Shown one piece after another: positions 48,643 through 61,466 of a stretch of 64,000 bases of DNA. Origin of the DNA: Epiperipatus broadwayi (Eukaryota > Onychophora > Udeonychophora > Euonychophora > Peripatidae); assembly GCA_028023455.1 (NCBI GenBank), contig JAQFVV010000182.1, positions 2,106,001-2,170,000 on the forward strand, in the 5' to 3' direction. The notes beneath the pieces were generated by a model, which was given only the letters and a program-made list of their open reading frames with translations, was not told the origin of the DNA and searched no databases. Position 1 is the stretch's first letter; each line of letters starts with the position of its first letter. The position numbers and the translations under genes are program-made.

Positions 48643-51600
48643 TGTTCCCTTTATGCATAGAATTCTGCACTATAGTTATATCTTTAATTATGTATTATAA
48701 TTTATAATGTTACTCCAATATATGTTAATTTTTTTGCCATAGCAAGAGTGACTAGACAATAGAATAATACAAATAACATTTAATCATCAGTCATAATTTA
48801 CACACTTTCACCATTATTTATTATAATTCTTAATATTAGGGCCACATAAATTTTAAAATTGAGATGCCAGAAAATTATTGTTTATGTATTCGTCAGCCAG
48901 ATAATAGAAGTTATCTCAGAAAATGCATAAAAACTGTTAAATTGACAATTACACTAAACAGTAACTTATAATATTGTTTTACTATCTAAGACTTCTCTTA
49001 AATCAAAGTTCTCTGTATGAATGTTATATCAAAACACTATTCAACTAAAGAATTATGGTATAAAATTGGGATCTTTTTAAATGCTATTGGAATTTCATCA
49101 GCAGAGTCATACAATTTATGGTCTTTGTGCTCATTGCATCTGCTTCATAAATAGAGTTCAGTAGGCACTGACGTGATTGTGGCTAACACAAAACACAACA
49201 TAATGTCAAATATATGAATACAGAGGCTGAATGGAATGACTTAATAAGTAAATAGTGGATCTATCTTAGGATTGGAATCTACAGGTTTTTATGATATTTT
49301 GTTAATAGTTAAGCTATATATATATATAAGGTTATAAGCTAAACAACTAGTATTGTTGTTTGGTGATAATATTCTATTGCTTGATTATTCAACTTGCTTT
49401 TGGACAAAGAATTAAATATATATTTTATCATAATTACTGTAATGCATAATCAGCTTTGTGACTAGAGAATGCAGAATTCCATTCTATGGGTATGAGTGTG
49501 GGTGGAGGCAAGGTTGAAGTTTTTTTCTTATTCTACTTTGTTATTGTACACAATTCTATATAATAAACTTCACCCAATATAAAAATAATTTCTACAATAT
49601 AAAATGATATAGACAAATATGTATGCAAATAAATCATTTCCATACAGAATTGTCAAGAAAAATTATGTTAACTATATGCTATCAAATGCAGTTATTATTA
49701 TTTTTTTGTTGTTATATAATTCAAAAATAGTAGTTACTGCTAAGAGCTTGAAACTAAAACAAATTTTTTATCAGTTTATCCTGTTTATATTATATGGTAA
49801 CTTAAAGCATAATTTTGTATTAGATATGCTTTATTTTTTAAAATTTATCTGAGCATTTTAACTAAATGTTTTATGGAAGCCATACAATTGTTTATTATTA
49901 TTGGAATTGGTTTTTAATATAGAATAGAATCATTTTATATTATATGTATTGGATATCATTAATACACACACACAATCTACATATTGATATTCCAAAATCT
50001 TTAACAATGTTACCATGTTATTTTGTTGAGATTGTACTTTGAAATAATGAAACTCTTAAAAGATCCATGTTAGAAAGATCTTGTATTTATAGATAAAATC
50101 TTTCAATAGTTTACTACTATGATAGGGAAATATGAATTAGTTATTTTTGGTAAATTTATCAATGTCTTTTTTTTATAATTGAAGTTATGACTGTGTCTGA
50201 AATGTTTTCATATAATCAAATCAAAGATAAAAGATGCAGAATTGCTATAGGGGTGGGGGGATAAAAATGAAAGAGCTCAATCATGAAATATAACATTTAT
50301 TTTCTGTCTGAAGGTAAGTTCATTGATCAAAGAGGTTGACTTGTTTGATTAATTATTGTTATTGATAATTATCTTGTTAATTTATCATACCATTTTGAGG
50401 TGCATTATGAGCTTTAATAAGCCTCATCTTATGACGCATAATCATTGGCATAATTAGTTAATGATGAGAAATGCAATTTTAAATAGAAACAATAAATGAT
50501 GATCACTGTTTTTTTAATATTCTTTTGATTTGTATAAATTCTTATTAATATATTTTTACTCTATTGTAATGTGTTCATTGACAATCTTAACCACTTTATA
50601 AGCAGATACTGTGACTTCTCAATAAAATAATATTTGTCATTATTGATTATAGTGCCTTGCATAGTTTATTGCATTGGATAGTATCAGATTATGAAAATGA
50701 AAGTCCATAGACCAAGTTCTGCCACTTCCAGCACTTCAACTTATGAATTCTGAGCAATCAGTAAAATCATTTGATTTTTTATTTTATTTGTTGTAGTATA
50801 CTAGTGATTGCTACGTTTTAATCAAAATATTCTAGTTTGTCAATTTTAGAGCAATATTATAAAATTTAGTTAGCCTATAAAATATACATACATGTACAAC
50901 ATATAAAATGTTAAAAACATTTTTTTGTTTGTTTAACTGATTTTTATAAATTGATATAATAGATATACTTATGGAACAATTTTTATGTTGTTTATACTCT
51001 ATTAAATATATAATGCTTAATAGGATTTGATGTTTATCTTTTGTTTTCTAATTTTATTGTTTAAACATCTTTTTTAACTTCTTTATATATACATAATTTT
51101 CTAGTGTGTTTTTTAAGCTCTACCTGATGACCATTTGTAGTTTGACCTTTTTGACAGATTTTTAATATAATTTAATTTAGCATCTGAGTTTTAGAACTAT
51201 TATTAATAATTTTATAATATGTATTACATTCGAATATCGGCCTTTCATGCCAATTGTGCAAACACTTTGCGAGTGTTAAATAATAAATGAATACCCTCTG
51301 ACCAATACAAGATATAGAATTTATGCAGGAATAAAAAGAATCCCTCTTATTCCTACGACTCAAATTCTATACAGACGCTATAAAAATAAATGCTTATTTA
51401 TAAATATGTATTAATAAAAGTCAAACTTTAAATAAGATGCTACATTAGTGGAGAAAAACATTGCGATTGTTTCTGCCATTAGTAACAATATTTATCTAAC
51501 ATATTAAAAGTTACAGTTGAACAGCAAAAGATATTTCTAGTTTGATTATGATAATTATGTTTTATTATTTTGCAAACAAACTAACCTCTTGAATAAAAGT

Positions 51601-52087
51601 GAAGATATCAAAATGATGGCTACAGTTTTAAACACGTAGCTATTTTAATACATTTTCGTCTCGAAGGAAAAGGATTGAAGTCCGGCAATACATTTACTAT
51701 AAGTAGTGAGAAATTAATAATTAGAGAGGCAGGCACTAGTTAGACAAAGAAAATATAAAAAATGAATAAATAAGTTAGTAATACCATGATAATTTTAAGA
51801 GTAATTATAGAACTGCAAATAAAATAAGTGATTCATTCTTATTAAATCTTGTATTCCAACATGAGTCATATAAGAATTTCACCATAACACTGGTGCTAAT
51901 TTTATTCTGTTACAATTGCAGTGAGTAGCTAGTTTTTTTTGTCTTGGAAATTTTGATGGAATTAGTAAAATCTAATGGCCTATAAATTTTTAGTGACACT
52001 ACTTTAAAAGAAGCATGCTATGAAGAAGGAAATAAATTTACTCGAGAACATGGATGTGATTATTATGTAAAACTCCTCACAATTAAT

Positions 52088-52262
52088 TTTATATGATAGT
52101 CTTATACCATGTGAATGGTTTAATGATAGTATTGGTCTTGAGAGCTTAGTTCATCTTGGATGATATGAATGCCTGAATGTAGTCTTATACCATGTTAATG
52201 GTCTATTGATAGTATTGGTCTTGAGAGCCTAGTTCATTTTGATGACATGAACTCCTGAATGT
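52088..52262. repeat. Two-copy tandem repeat, unit about 88 bp
   Basis: AGTCTTATACCATGT, then TATTGGTCTTGAGAGC, then a TGAATG-type end, occur twice head to tail with about 10 per cent difference. Confidence 0.88.
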
Positions 52263-54171
52263 TTAATTATTTGATAATTTTTCTTTAAAGGAAATTCTTA
52301 ATTTAAAATCGTGCATATGTGTAGAGAAAGAGGGATGACATTAAATAAATATAAACCCATCCAATTAATAAATAATATATTGACTTTTAATATAAATTAA
52401 AGTTTATCTAGTTAAAAATAATATTACTTAGTCTCCCAAATAATTATTAATCATTTATTTATTTCAAATCAGAGTGCTGCTAAAAATATAATATTTGTAA
52501 AATGGATTGTCGCAATAAAATCTGAGTTGTCTTTAGATGTATTTTAATGGTTAAATCATCATTTTTCAAATGATCGGAGAAAATAATTGATAGATATGTA
52601 AAAGTGATAGATTGGAATCCCATTAAATAATTTAATGATTATTCACATCAAGTACAACTTAATCATTTTCATTAAGTACAGGTTAGATATAATTAAATGT
52701 GTTGTATGTTTTTATGTATACAATACCATATATTTATGGTTAATATCACAGTAATTGCATGTTTAGAAAATTGAAGTTTATAATATTTTTTAAAATAAGT
52801 TATGTAATCATTAATTTGTGAAAAATAATTTTCCTATTAATTCTTTGATCAACTTCATGAAACATTTATAGTGCTCACTCTCTTGTAGTTATCTATAGTG
52901 TTTATTGGTTTTGCATTCATTTGATAGCAGAAATTGGAACTAAAATATATATTGATTTAAAAAAATATTAATACTTAATGCAAATGAGTTGACAACATCA
53001 CTGATTGATAGATTTTTAATTCTCAGGTTTTTAGAGAATTTGCGGAAACTTTCAAGAACGTATTTCGTTGTTTCACTTTGAAGAAAAAAATTGTATATTC
53101 TTCATAATTAATTTACATTTTTTGGATTATTTTTGCAAAATATTTGTATAATATTTATTTTAAAACAACAATATCCATGATTAGATTTACAAGTTAATTG
53201 AAAATGTTTGTTTATAAGAAGACAAGTCAAGGAAAACTTAATAAAAATGAAAATTATCATAGGCTTTTGTTATTTTTAAATAATTATTAGTGCAATTGTA
53301 AATTTAAGAACAGAATTTTATTGCTTTATAATTTAATAATTTGTTTAGATTTTAGAAAGGGAGTTCAAATGATAAATATTTTGTTCAGTATTTTTTTATT
53401 GGCAATACAGCAATTGTCCAATAAGAAAAACCTATTGTTCTCATTATGTATTTCAGTTTATTAGGTTTTTTTTTTCTATATTTGCAAGGATGAAATATTT
53501 TTTTTAAGACTGTTTTTTTGTTTGTAAACTTATATTTTAATAAATAGTCAAATTTATTAGTAAAAACAAATGTAGATTAAAGGTCTATTTTTAAAATATT
53601 GAAAATAAAATTCAAACTGTCATTAGGGGCTATCAAAAAAATTTGCAAAAGAACTAAAAACTCAATTGACATTTAGTCGCTTGGGACAAATTTTGCACTT
53701 AAATTGATCTCTGGAAATGATAGATTGATTTATGAATACAAAAAAAAAAGCTCTTCATTTTGCATAGCATTTCAGCAATAATATGGATTGTCAATTTCTG
53801 TTTAGTCATGTTGCAAAAATTACTGGAAAAAACTGCATACAGTGTGTGCATGTTTTATATTAGGTTATAGATAAAAAAAAAAAGTAAACAAAAATGATAA
53901 TATAGCATATAGTTTTATTTTTATGGAAATATGTTTTTTTAATATTTTTTTTTTTAATAAAGAAATTGATAATATAGAAGACTTTTACAATAAATTTACT
54001 GGATGATTTTTATATTTTTTATATTTTTTAACATTATAATTATACAATTATCATTATCCTAAAGCTATTTTTAATTAATTACTTTATTTTTATTGAAATA
54101 ATCTTAATAGTATTTTTAAATATTAATTTATAAAAGAAATATGCCAATAAATGTTTTTAACATGTATATAT

Positions 54172-54313
54172 TGTAACAGTAGCTGGGTTCGAATATGGTT
54201 ACTAAAGGAAGTGAAAGGCATTAATTATTACAATGATTATTGCAGTTGTTATTATGGATTGAATTAATAGATGCAAGAAAATTTATAAATTTACATTCGA
54301 ACCCTGTTACAAA
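54172..54313. repeat. 142-bp sequence with LTR-like inverted ends
   Basis: Starts TGTAACAGTAGCTGGGTTCG and ends ATTCGAACCCTGTTACA, so the ends are imperfect inverted repeats of the TG...CA type seen at LTRs. No target duplication is visible and the length is short for an LTR; a MITE or miniature LTR element is possible. Confidence 0.4.
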
Positions 54314-54319
54314 AGAGTG

Positions 54320-55780
54320 TGAATGAAATATATTAACCATTTAAAGGCATGAACGTATGCATATATATTTATTACTCGTGTTGTTGTGATGTTGCGTAGA
54401 ATTAATTACTAACAGATTTGTATGTGAAGATGAAGGGGAGTGGTTATGTGCGGAGTTGTATTTTTTTTTGTTTTATATATTTTTATTGTTTATTATCGTA
54501 AGTTATAGTTATTTAAATAATGTCATTAGTAGTGCATGTTTCTTAACGAAAGCAAATTAAAATATAAGGCTGTACAGTAATAAAAGGGATTGCAAGTTGT
54601 GCCATGGGCGATTTCTGTTAATGACACTTGTCAGAATTCCAAGAATTGACCACTAAGTATTTTGGAACAATGGAAACCTGATCAGGCTTAAAGCATTCCT
54701 GAGCGAATGTTCATCGGCATATGGATAGAAAAAAAAAGTAAGGTGAAAGAGATAAAAGAATAGAACTGTATATATTTTTTTTGATTTAAGAGTGATTCAG
54801 AAAAGTGCCCGTTACAGAGAAAGAAGCGTGGAATTTCATAAACTGATTTGATTAATTAATGAAATTTAATAAGATTGGACTCCATCGAAATGCTGGGGTA
54901 AAAGAATCTTGTGGATTCGTTAAACCGGCATAGTGTACAGCTATTTTGTGACCTGCCTGACCTTTATCTATGGAGATTTTAGCCGTCCATTTCAAGCAAG
55001 TGAAATGATCATGGAACTCCAAAAAGCAAGAACTTTCGTGCAATCAATTTTAGAATCATTTACCTAACTTCTAGGATGGATTGATTATCTTATGTGAAAA
55101 TGTTATGGAATCTTTCATCATCTTCCAGACCAACAATTCTCACTAGGATAATCACCATTGTAACACTAAGCTTACAGATCATCAACACGTGAATGTTCAC
55201 TCTCAAATGAGGTACCTTTGACTTTCTCTCTATATATTAATTGAACATATAAGAATAAATTAAGAAATATGCACTTTATTCCAACTTAAAGAAAGAATTA
55301 TAGAAAATAGATTAAATTATTTAATAAATACAACTCTGATGCATAGTTGCACTTTTTCGTGACTGTATATACTGATATTTTATATATGTATTGGAATGAC
55401 TAGTTGTATAATTGAGTTATTAGTATATACGTGCATTAATAAATATTAGAATTTTAAGCTATAACTTGTGTATTTATTTGAATTACGAGATTCTTATAAT
55501 TTCTGGGTTATTATTTATAAAAGCTTACTGATATTCAAAATGACATTTCTTTGTAAGATAACCTCGGCTTCGTTCTCCCGATAGACATTGTCTCTCAGAC
55601 CCTGAGACTGAGCTAATCTGGATAAGGTACCCAAAAAAGATCCACTGGAACCTTTTCTTTTGTTTTCAACGGATATAATTCATATTAATTGGTAAGATTG
55701 GCGCTGGAGATAGGACTTGTTCCATGCTCATAAATATACCTACTCGAAGCTCAGGTAATAATAACCTGTTCTCACTCAAA
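54320..55780. other. Unidentified DNA, partly less AT-rich
   Basis: 54590-55200 and 55560-55780 contain more G and C than their surroundings. A 63-codon minus-strand frame (54852-55043, containing HDHFTCLKWTAKIS) has no family I know. No function assigned. Confidence 0.35.
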
Positions 55781-55784
55781 TTCT

Positions 55785-56515
55785 TAGAATAGGATCACGG
55801 GTAGACTGTTAATATATATATATTATAATGGAAAGTAACTATCCCAATTTAGATTATTTATAATTGAAATGTTTTCATCCTCAAGTTGGGAAGAATAATT
55901 TATAACAAATGACTATTTTTATTTATGATTTAAATTTTAACAATAATAACTTACATAAATTTGAGGTACCGTTATACAAGCAAGAGGAGTCAGTATGGGT
56001 AATATTATTACACATTAACCATATTAATGGTTAGACTGAAATTGTATATAAATATACAATCTGTGTCCATCTTTCAAGATCATTACACTCCGTAACTGCA
56101 AGAAGCAAATTATCTGCAGATACTTTTATTTATATTAGGATAAATCCTTGGGTGCCATCCAGCTAAAGACTGGCATATCAACAAAAGGTTTTAAAATGCC
56201 CCAAGTACTTGATTCTCTGACTAGTACAAAGCGCAAGAAACTGACATGACTCAACTATCAGACAATGTATTTTAAACACATAATTGACCCAATTTTATCT
56301 TAATTTAGTATGGTGAGGTACGGAGAAAGAGAATTAAGCCAAATTAACAATTTAAAACATGTTTATTTACATAAATATATAACAACAATAAATAAAATTG
56401 TACTAGTTATAGTTATTTAATATGGATCAGTCCATTTCTAAATAAGGGATCAGAATTCAATTAGTTTTAGTTTTATAAAAGTTTGTAAAGAGAATGAAAT
56501 TTACAGTTATTTAAT
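55785..56515. repeat. Long direct repeat, copy 1
   Basis: Collinear with 61467-62385, by eye about 80 per cent identical. Shared strings include AGGATAAATCCTTGGGTGCC, TTGATTCTCTGACTAG, ACTGACATGACTCAA and GATCAGTCCATTTCTAAATA, and both end in GTAAAGAGAAT. They could be the LTRs of one old element or just two copies of a dispersed repeat. Confidence 0.8.
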
Positions 56516-56799
56516 TATCAGCCTGGCTTTCATCTCTTATTGAGGCCTTTTTAAGATATACTTTTATACATCACATGACTTATTAACTACATTTACTCCA
56601 TCTACTGGATATTATTTTACTTTCAACAATATAATTAACATTACACGTATAAATACATAAACAAATGACAAAATAAATAAAATTACATAAAAAAAAAATA
56701 AAAATAATAATAACTTAAAGCTATATAAATACATATATTTTAATTTACCTATATAAATAAATAAATATTCAACTTCCCCTTTATAAACCCTCATTCACA

Positions 56800-58690
56800 A
56801 TTCAATCCTAGCTTTTTACCATAATTTTTATTAATCTTCCAATTATTTAATAATGCCCATTTTCCACCTAATCTTGCTGGTCCTTTAACTATATTTACAC
56901 ATCTATCCAAATTTTTCTGAATGTATAAAGTTTCATAACATATCCTTTCCCGATAATTTTTCACTTTTTATAACTAATATTCTTCTCACACTCCATTTTA
57001 TGACCAGTACTAAATAAATGTTTATATGGATCTTACCTAATATTTTTCCTATTAATCGCTCTATCATGCTCCTTCCCTCATGACTTATCATTTGTCCTGT
57101 CTGTCCTATATATACCTTATTACAACTCCCACGTTCAATTTTATAAACCATTCCTCCCTTACTATTAATACCATTACCTTATTTGTATTACATAACCATC
57201 TACCCAAAGATTTACTATTTTCCCAAGCTATTCTTATATCATCTGGTAACTTCTCTCTTACTAACTTTTTATACACATCCCTTGAATACCGAATAGACAT
57301 CCACTTACAATGTTTAATATTTACCAAGGTTGTAACCTCGAGAATGTGCGTGTAAAATGCGATAGTAGGGACCTCTACAGGTGTTTAACCACAAGCTTTT
57401 CTTCCATAGCGTAAGCTTGTGGTTAAACATCTGTAGAGGTCCCTACTATCGCATTTTGCATGCATATTCTCGAGGTTACAGCCTCGGTAAATATTACTTA
57501 CGTAATCAATGTGCATTTAATAAATTTATAATTACAATGTTTAAGTTTTTTCTTATCATACTTATTTCTACTATTTAGATTTTGATTTCTAAAAATTGTT
57601 TTAATTACTTTTATATCCTATTTTAACATAATGATTCTCTACTTCTAATTTTTGCTCATATGCCTCTTTCTCATCTAATGTAAGTTTATCATTCTTTAAC
57701 TTAAATCCCTTTAAAACCCCTACTTTTTGACACCATGACTGATATGATTTCGGATCTATTAAACCTCTAATTTTTCTATCTTTAATATAATGCTTTACTA
57801 CTATTTCATATATCATTCCTCTCTTCACAAAAATATCTAAGTATTTTAATTCATTTATCTCTTTCTTCACTGTAAACCTAATTTTATATTATTATTCAAT
57901 TAAAAATCTTGTCAATACTTCTACCATTTCCAGTAACTATAATATCCATATACCTATAATATTCTATAATTTCTTTATTCTTTATAAACTCATCTACTAC
58001 ACCCTCCTCTATAGTACTTACAGCTACTGATGATAATATCCCACTTATTGAACACCCCATAACCCATCTCTTTTCTACACTACAAAATTCTTCCTTATAT
58101 TTAAAATACAAAGCCGCATCTACCATTAGTAATGTTTCATAAATAATATATATCCAATCCTCTGACAAAACATTACATATTTTCAATTTAGTCATAACTA
58201 CTTCTATATTATCCTTTCTAGGTAAACTTTGGTACATTTTCTCAATATCAAATGATGCAATCATTCCATTTCTATTTAACTTAATATTACTTAACTTATT
58301 AATAATTTGTTCAGAATTTTTATACAATATTTACCAAATCCAATTACTTCAACAATCTTTTTATATATCAAATTACATATACCTTTAAGTATATAATTAT
58401 TAAAATCCAAAATTACTCTTATTGGCATATTCTCTTTGTGTGTCTTAATCTTCCCTACTATATATGGATTGTCAAAACTTGTAGGAAATAAACATATTTC
58501 TTTTCATTAATTAAATTCTTAACTTTCGTATAATTCAACAATAATTTATATCTTGTTTTAATTTTATTTCCAGGATCTTCAGTTAACCTTTTATATCCTT
58601 GTTTAACCATATCTTCATATATTTTTCTCTCATAGTCCAACTCATTTAAAATTACAATTCGAGAACCTTTATCTTCTTGTTACTATTAAA
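56800..58690 (-). pseudogene. Penelope-like element with RT and GIY-YIG, interrupted
   Basis: Minus strand, from about 58690 down. SRIVILNELDYERKIYEDM and YKRLTEDPGNKI form the block that precedes RT in PLEs. Then NPYIVGKIKTHKENMPIRVI (PLE fingers), GMIASFDIEKMYQSLP (first catalytic Asp), RWVMGCSISGILSSVAVS (family MGSPLSP) and YYRYMDIIVTG (YxDD box reading YMDI, second Asp lost). A frameshift at about 57896 is followed by NELKYLDIFVKR. After the palindrome at 57315-57496, KLPDDIRIAWENSKSLGRWL leads to VYKIERGSCNKVYIGQTGQ (GIY-YIG domain) and C-terminal GPARLGGKWALLNNWK up to a TGA at about 56800. It is a different PLE family from the fragments at 8539 and 35395, and the fullest PLE in the window. 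Confidence 0.85.
57315..57496. repeat. Palindromic MITE inside the PLE
   Basis: Arms of 84 bp (57315-57398 and 57413-57496) pair with few mismatches around a 14-nt loop. They begin TAATATTTACC and contain GCGATAGTAGGGACCTCTAC and end ACAAGCTT. TA at both ends would fit insertion at a TA dinucleotide. It lies between the RT and GIY-YIG parts of the PLE, which read on at either side. Confidence 0.85.
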
Positions 58691-58740
58691 TTTTCTTTCT
58701 TTATGAATTGGTCCTGTGGCAAAATTTCATGGCATTTATT

Positions 58741-59301
58741 GTTGGTTCTTTAGTTTGGGGTTTAAATCTCTGATCTTTGACCTTGTAAGCAGATCTGGTG
58801 CTATTGAAAACACTTAGTAATTCGGCCACATGCTCAACTGTCTTGCTCAACATTATGAGGAAAATTATGCCACACTATCCTAATATGTTGTTTAGATAGT
58901 GGGCTGGCTGTCAGTGCATGTAATTTTGTTGCCTTTTTTCAGAAGAATGGAATGAAAGACTCACCAGATCATCATTTATCTTGTGACATCTGATGGCTTA
59001 TATTCTCATGACATTCTTCGCTCCAGTAACTGACCAATAAAACTTGTTTGTATTAGTTAATAAATGATAGGTTTCATGAATGAGTTCCATCAAACTTGAG
59101 AAGAGCTTTTTCAGGTGGGTACATGCAATCACAATCATGACCTCTTCACTTAGCTGGTTAAATGCGAAATATCTTTCTAGACTACTTATGTGGTGTGTAG
59201 GAGATTCACCTACATGTCTTGAAAGTATTCTTATTCTAAGAAATGGACTATTGCAGGGTCATTCTGTATACATGTGCTTATATTTATGCTCGCTGGTTTA
59301 A
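58741..59301 (+). pseudogene. Possible RT fragment, unproven
   Basis: A 73-codon frame (59080-59301) includes ILILRNGLLQGHSVYMCLYL, which recalls the RNGLLQGDSLS block of some reverse transcriptases, preceded by TSSLSWLNAKYLS. The match is short and no other RT motif can be read upstream. It could be chance. Confidence 0.25.
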
Positions 59302-59760
59302 TTATTAATGTCTATCTTGCCAATTTCTCTTAAGTGTTTGATTTTACTAATTTTTAAAATTATTTTGTCTATTTTCTCCACTAAATTGTTAATTTCTACT
59401 CTCATATTCTCTACAATTCTTTCATTTTCTAACTTATCTGTTACTACTTTCTGTAACAGCTCTATTTTTTCTTTCTGCACTATTTTAATTTTTTTCAATT
59501 TCTTGGCATGCTGTTTCAATTTGATTTTCCATTTGTTTTATATTCTCATATTTCTTTCATAATTTCTTCCCTTCATTTTTTCGTATCCTGATTTAATTTG
59601 CTGCTCTAATTTTTCAAGCATTTCAGCTTAGACATTCTAATTTTATATTTGCTTCATTATTTTGATTTTTCAGCTCTTCATCTGTTTCCCTATTTTGATT
59701 TTTAGTTTCTTCATTTTGTTTTTTAACTATGTCGGTATTTGGCCCATATTGAATTTTTAA
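59298..59760 (-). pseudogene. Lys/Glu-rich coiled-coil remnant
   Basis: A 73-codon minus-strand frame (QKEKIELLQKVVTDKLENER, MRVEINNLVEKIDKIILKIS) shows regular hydrophobic spacing of a coiled coil. Above it, in other frames, follow KKQNEETKNQNRETDEELKN and similar text. Such regions occur in ORF1 or gag-like proteins of retroelements. The family is not recognised. It lies between the two direct repeats, so it might be the internal part of an LTR-type element if those are LTRs. Confidence 0.4.
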
Positions 59761-59769
59761 AAAATGACT

Positions 59770-61460
59770 TTAGTCACAATTTTCACAATAACTTCAGTTT
59801 TAATAATGTTAGAACAAAATGCTGTGTATTGACAGAAAATAGAAAAACCAAGGAAAACAATAAGGCTAAGACAAATCAGTGATTACCAAAAAAAGTAAGG
59901 AAAAAAAATTTTCAATATCTGAAAAAATTATTATTTTATTGTTTGTTCATAATTTCTAATTTATCATAACTAAGTTTAAATTTGCATCTTCATTGATAAT
60001 TTCTTTGTATTCCTCACAAAGTTTTCATTCAAACCATATACTTCTTTCCTGAGATAATCCTTAGCTTGAGAATTTACAAAAATAGTAGCATAAGAATTCA
60101 TCATTTTTATTTTATACGATAAAAGTTAAAAAATCTCAAGGTATCTTATGAAAAAGATTCATCCTAATAAAAGATAAAAAATAAATCATTTCCAGATTGT
60201 GAGATTGTGAATATTCTTTGTAATTATAGCAATTAGCTTCTTGTCCATCCAAGACTAGAAATTGAAGGCTACTGTCTGTATCAATGATAAAATGAATTTC
60301 TTCTCTTTATTTTATATTTTTTGGTACACCGATGCTATCTTGCTATATTTATTGTCTGACAGAAATATAATTTATTTGCATATAGCGCTACAGACTAAAA
60401 TGTGATGCAAGATATGGCAAAACTACTGACTGCACAAGCATGAGTACCAAGGCATAGACAAGAATCAGAATTGATTGTTTGCCTGCATACAATCCCATGT
60501 GGTATAACATAACCATTGTGGCTATCACCACACTCCACTTGAAACCTCTATTTATTGGTTTTAAGAGTATATTTTCACATGGTATTATGCCCAGTAAATT
60601 TTGTGATTGCTTTATAAATTGTGACCTTTCTGTACATTTGATAATCGGTCTTAATTTAAAATTTACATTGCACTGCTCTATAATACCTTAATATTATGTA
60701 TAAAAATCATTACTTGTTATACAAACACAGACCTTCAAATACAAACACACTAATACAAATATAGATACTAATAAATTATAAAATCTTTTGAGAATCATTG
60801 TCTATAAAATAAGGTTGCTTCAAACTTGGATCAGATCCCAAAATTACATTGTACATAAATCACTACTTTTGTTATATTTTTGTATTTGAATATAAGTATA
60901 ATTTATAAACTACTCAGACACTAATACAAACACATTAATAAATTACACATCATATAATAAAAAAATTAAAAATAATATTCAAATTAAAAAAAATCTAAAA
61001 TTTGAATACTTAAATATGTTTATATTAAGGACTCAGTCGAAAAATTTGTGCCTTTGTCTTAGTGCAATCTACTAAACAGCAGAAAAAAAATAAATGAACT
61101 TAGTTATAAAAATAATAAAAAAATCCAAATTTTGTCTGATTTTAACATGCCATATGCTATTTTAAAAAGGAACTCAAAACTCCAGAGAATGATGGTATTG
61201 ATATATATATAGTCCATTTGGTTTTCCCACATTTTTAAAAAGAAGAGAAAGGAATTTAATTTCAAGAAATCAGCCCCAGTGACACTAACTTTTACGAAAT
61301 TGTTAATATATATTTAAGTAAAATAGTTATTTTAGTGTTGGGTGTTTTCTCCATTTTTACATTTCTTGCCGAATTGTCAACTTTTATTATTATTTTTTAT
61401 CTGATAGCCAAGGTTATTTTAAGATGCCAATTAAATAATTATTCGATCAAATATTTAGAT
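59770..61460. other. AT-rich DNA without a recognisable gene
   Basis: Only chance-sized frames; around 60720-60980 ATACAAACACACTAATACAA-like words recur loosely. Confidence 0.5.
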
Positions 61461-61466
61461 TCAATA

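Larger units (their letters stand above)
46545..54165. other. Long AT-rich stretch without a recognisable gene
   Basis: About 7.6 kb with G runs (46961-46971, 47305-47316, 48570-48579), small TA runs and two short tandem duplications listed separately. 47320-47440 has repeated ATCGAT/TATCGAT words, and 47630-47680 has GCGCCAAACTCTAGCGCCAT; both look like remnants of repeat ends but lack a partner here. No protein domain seen. Confidence 0.5.
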
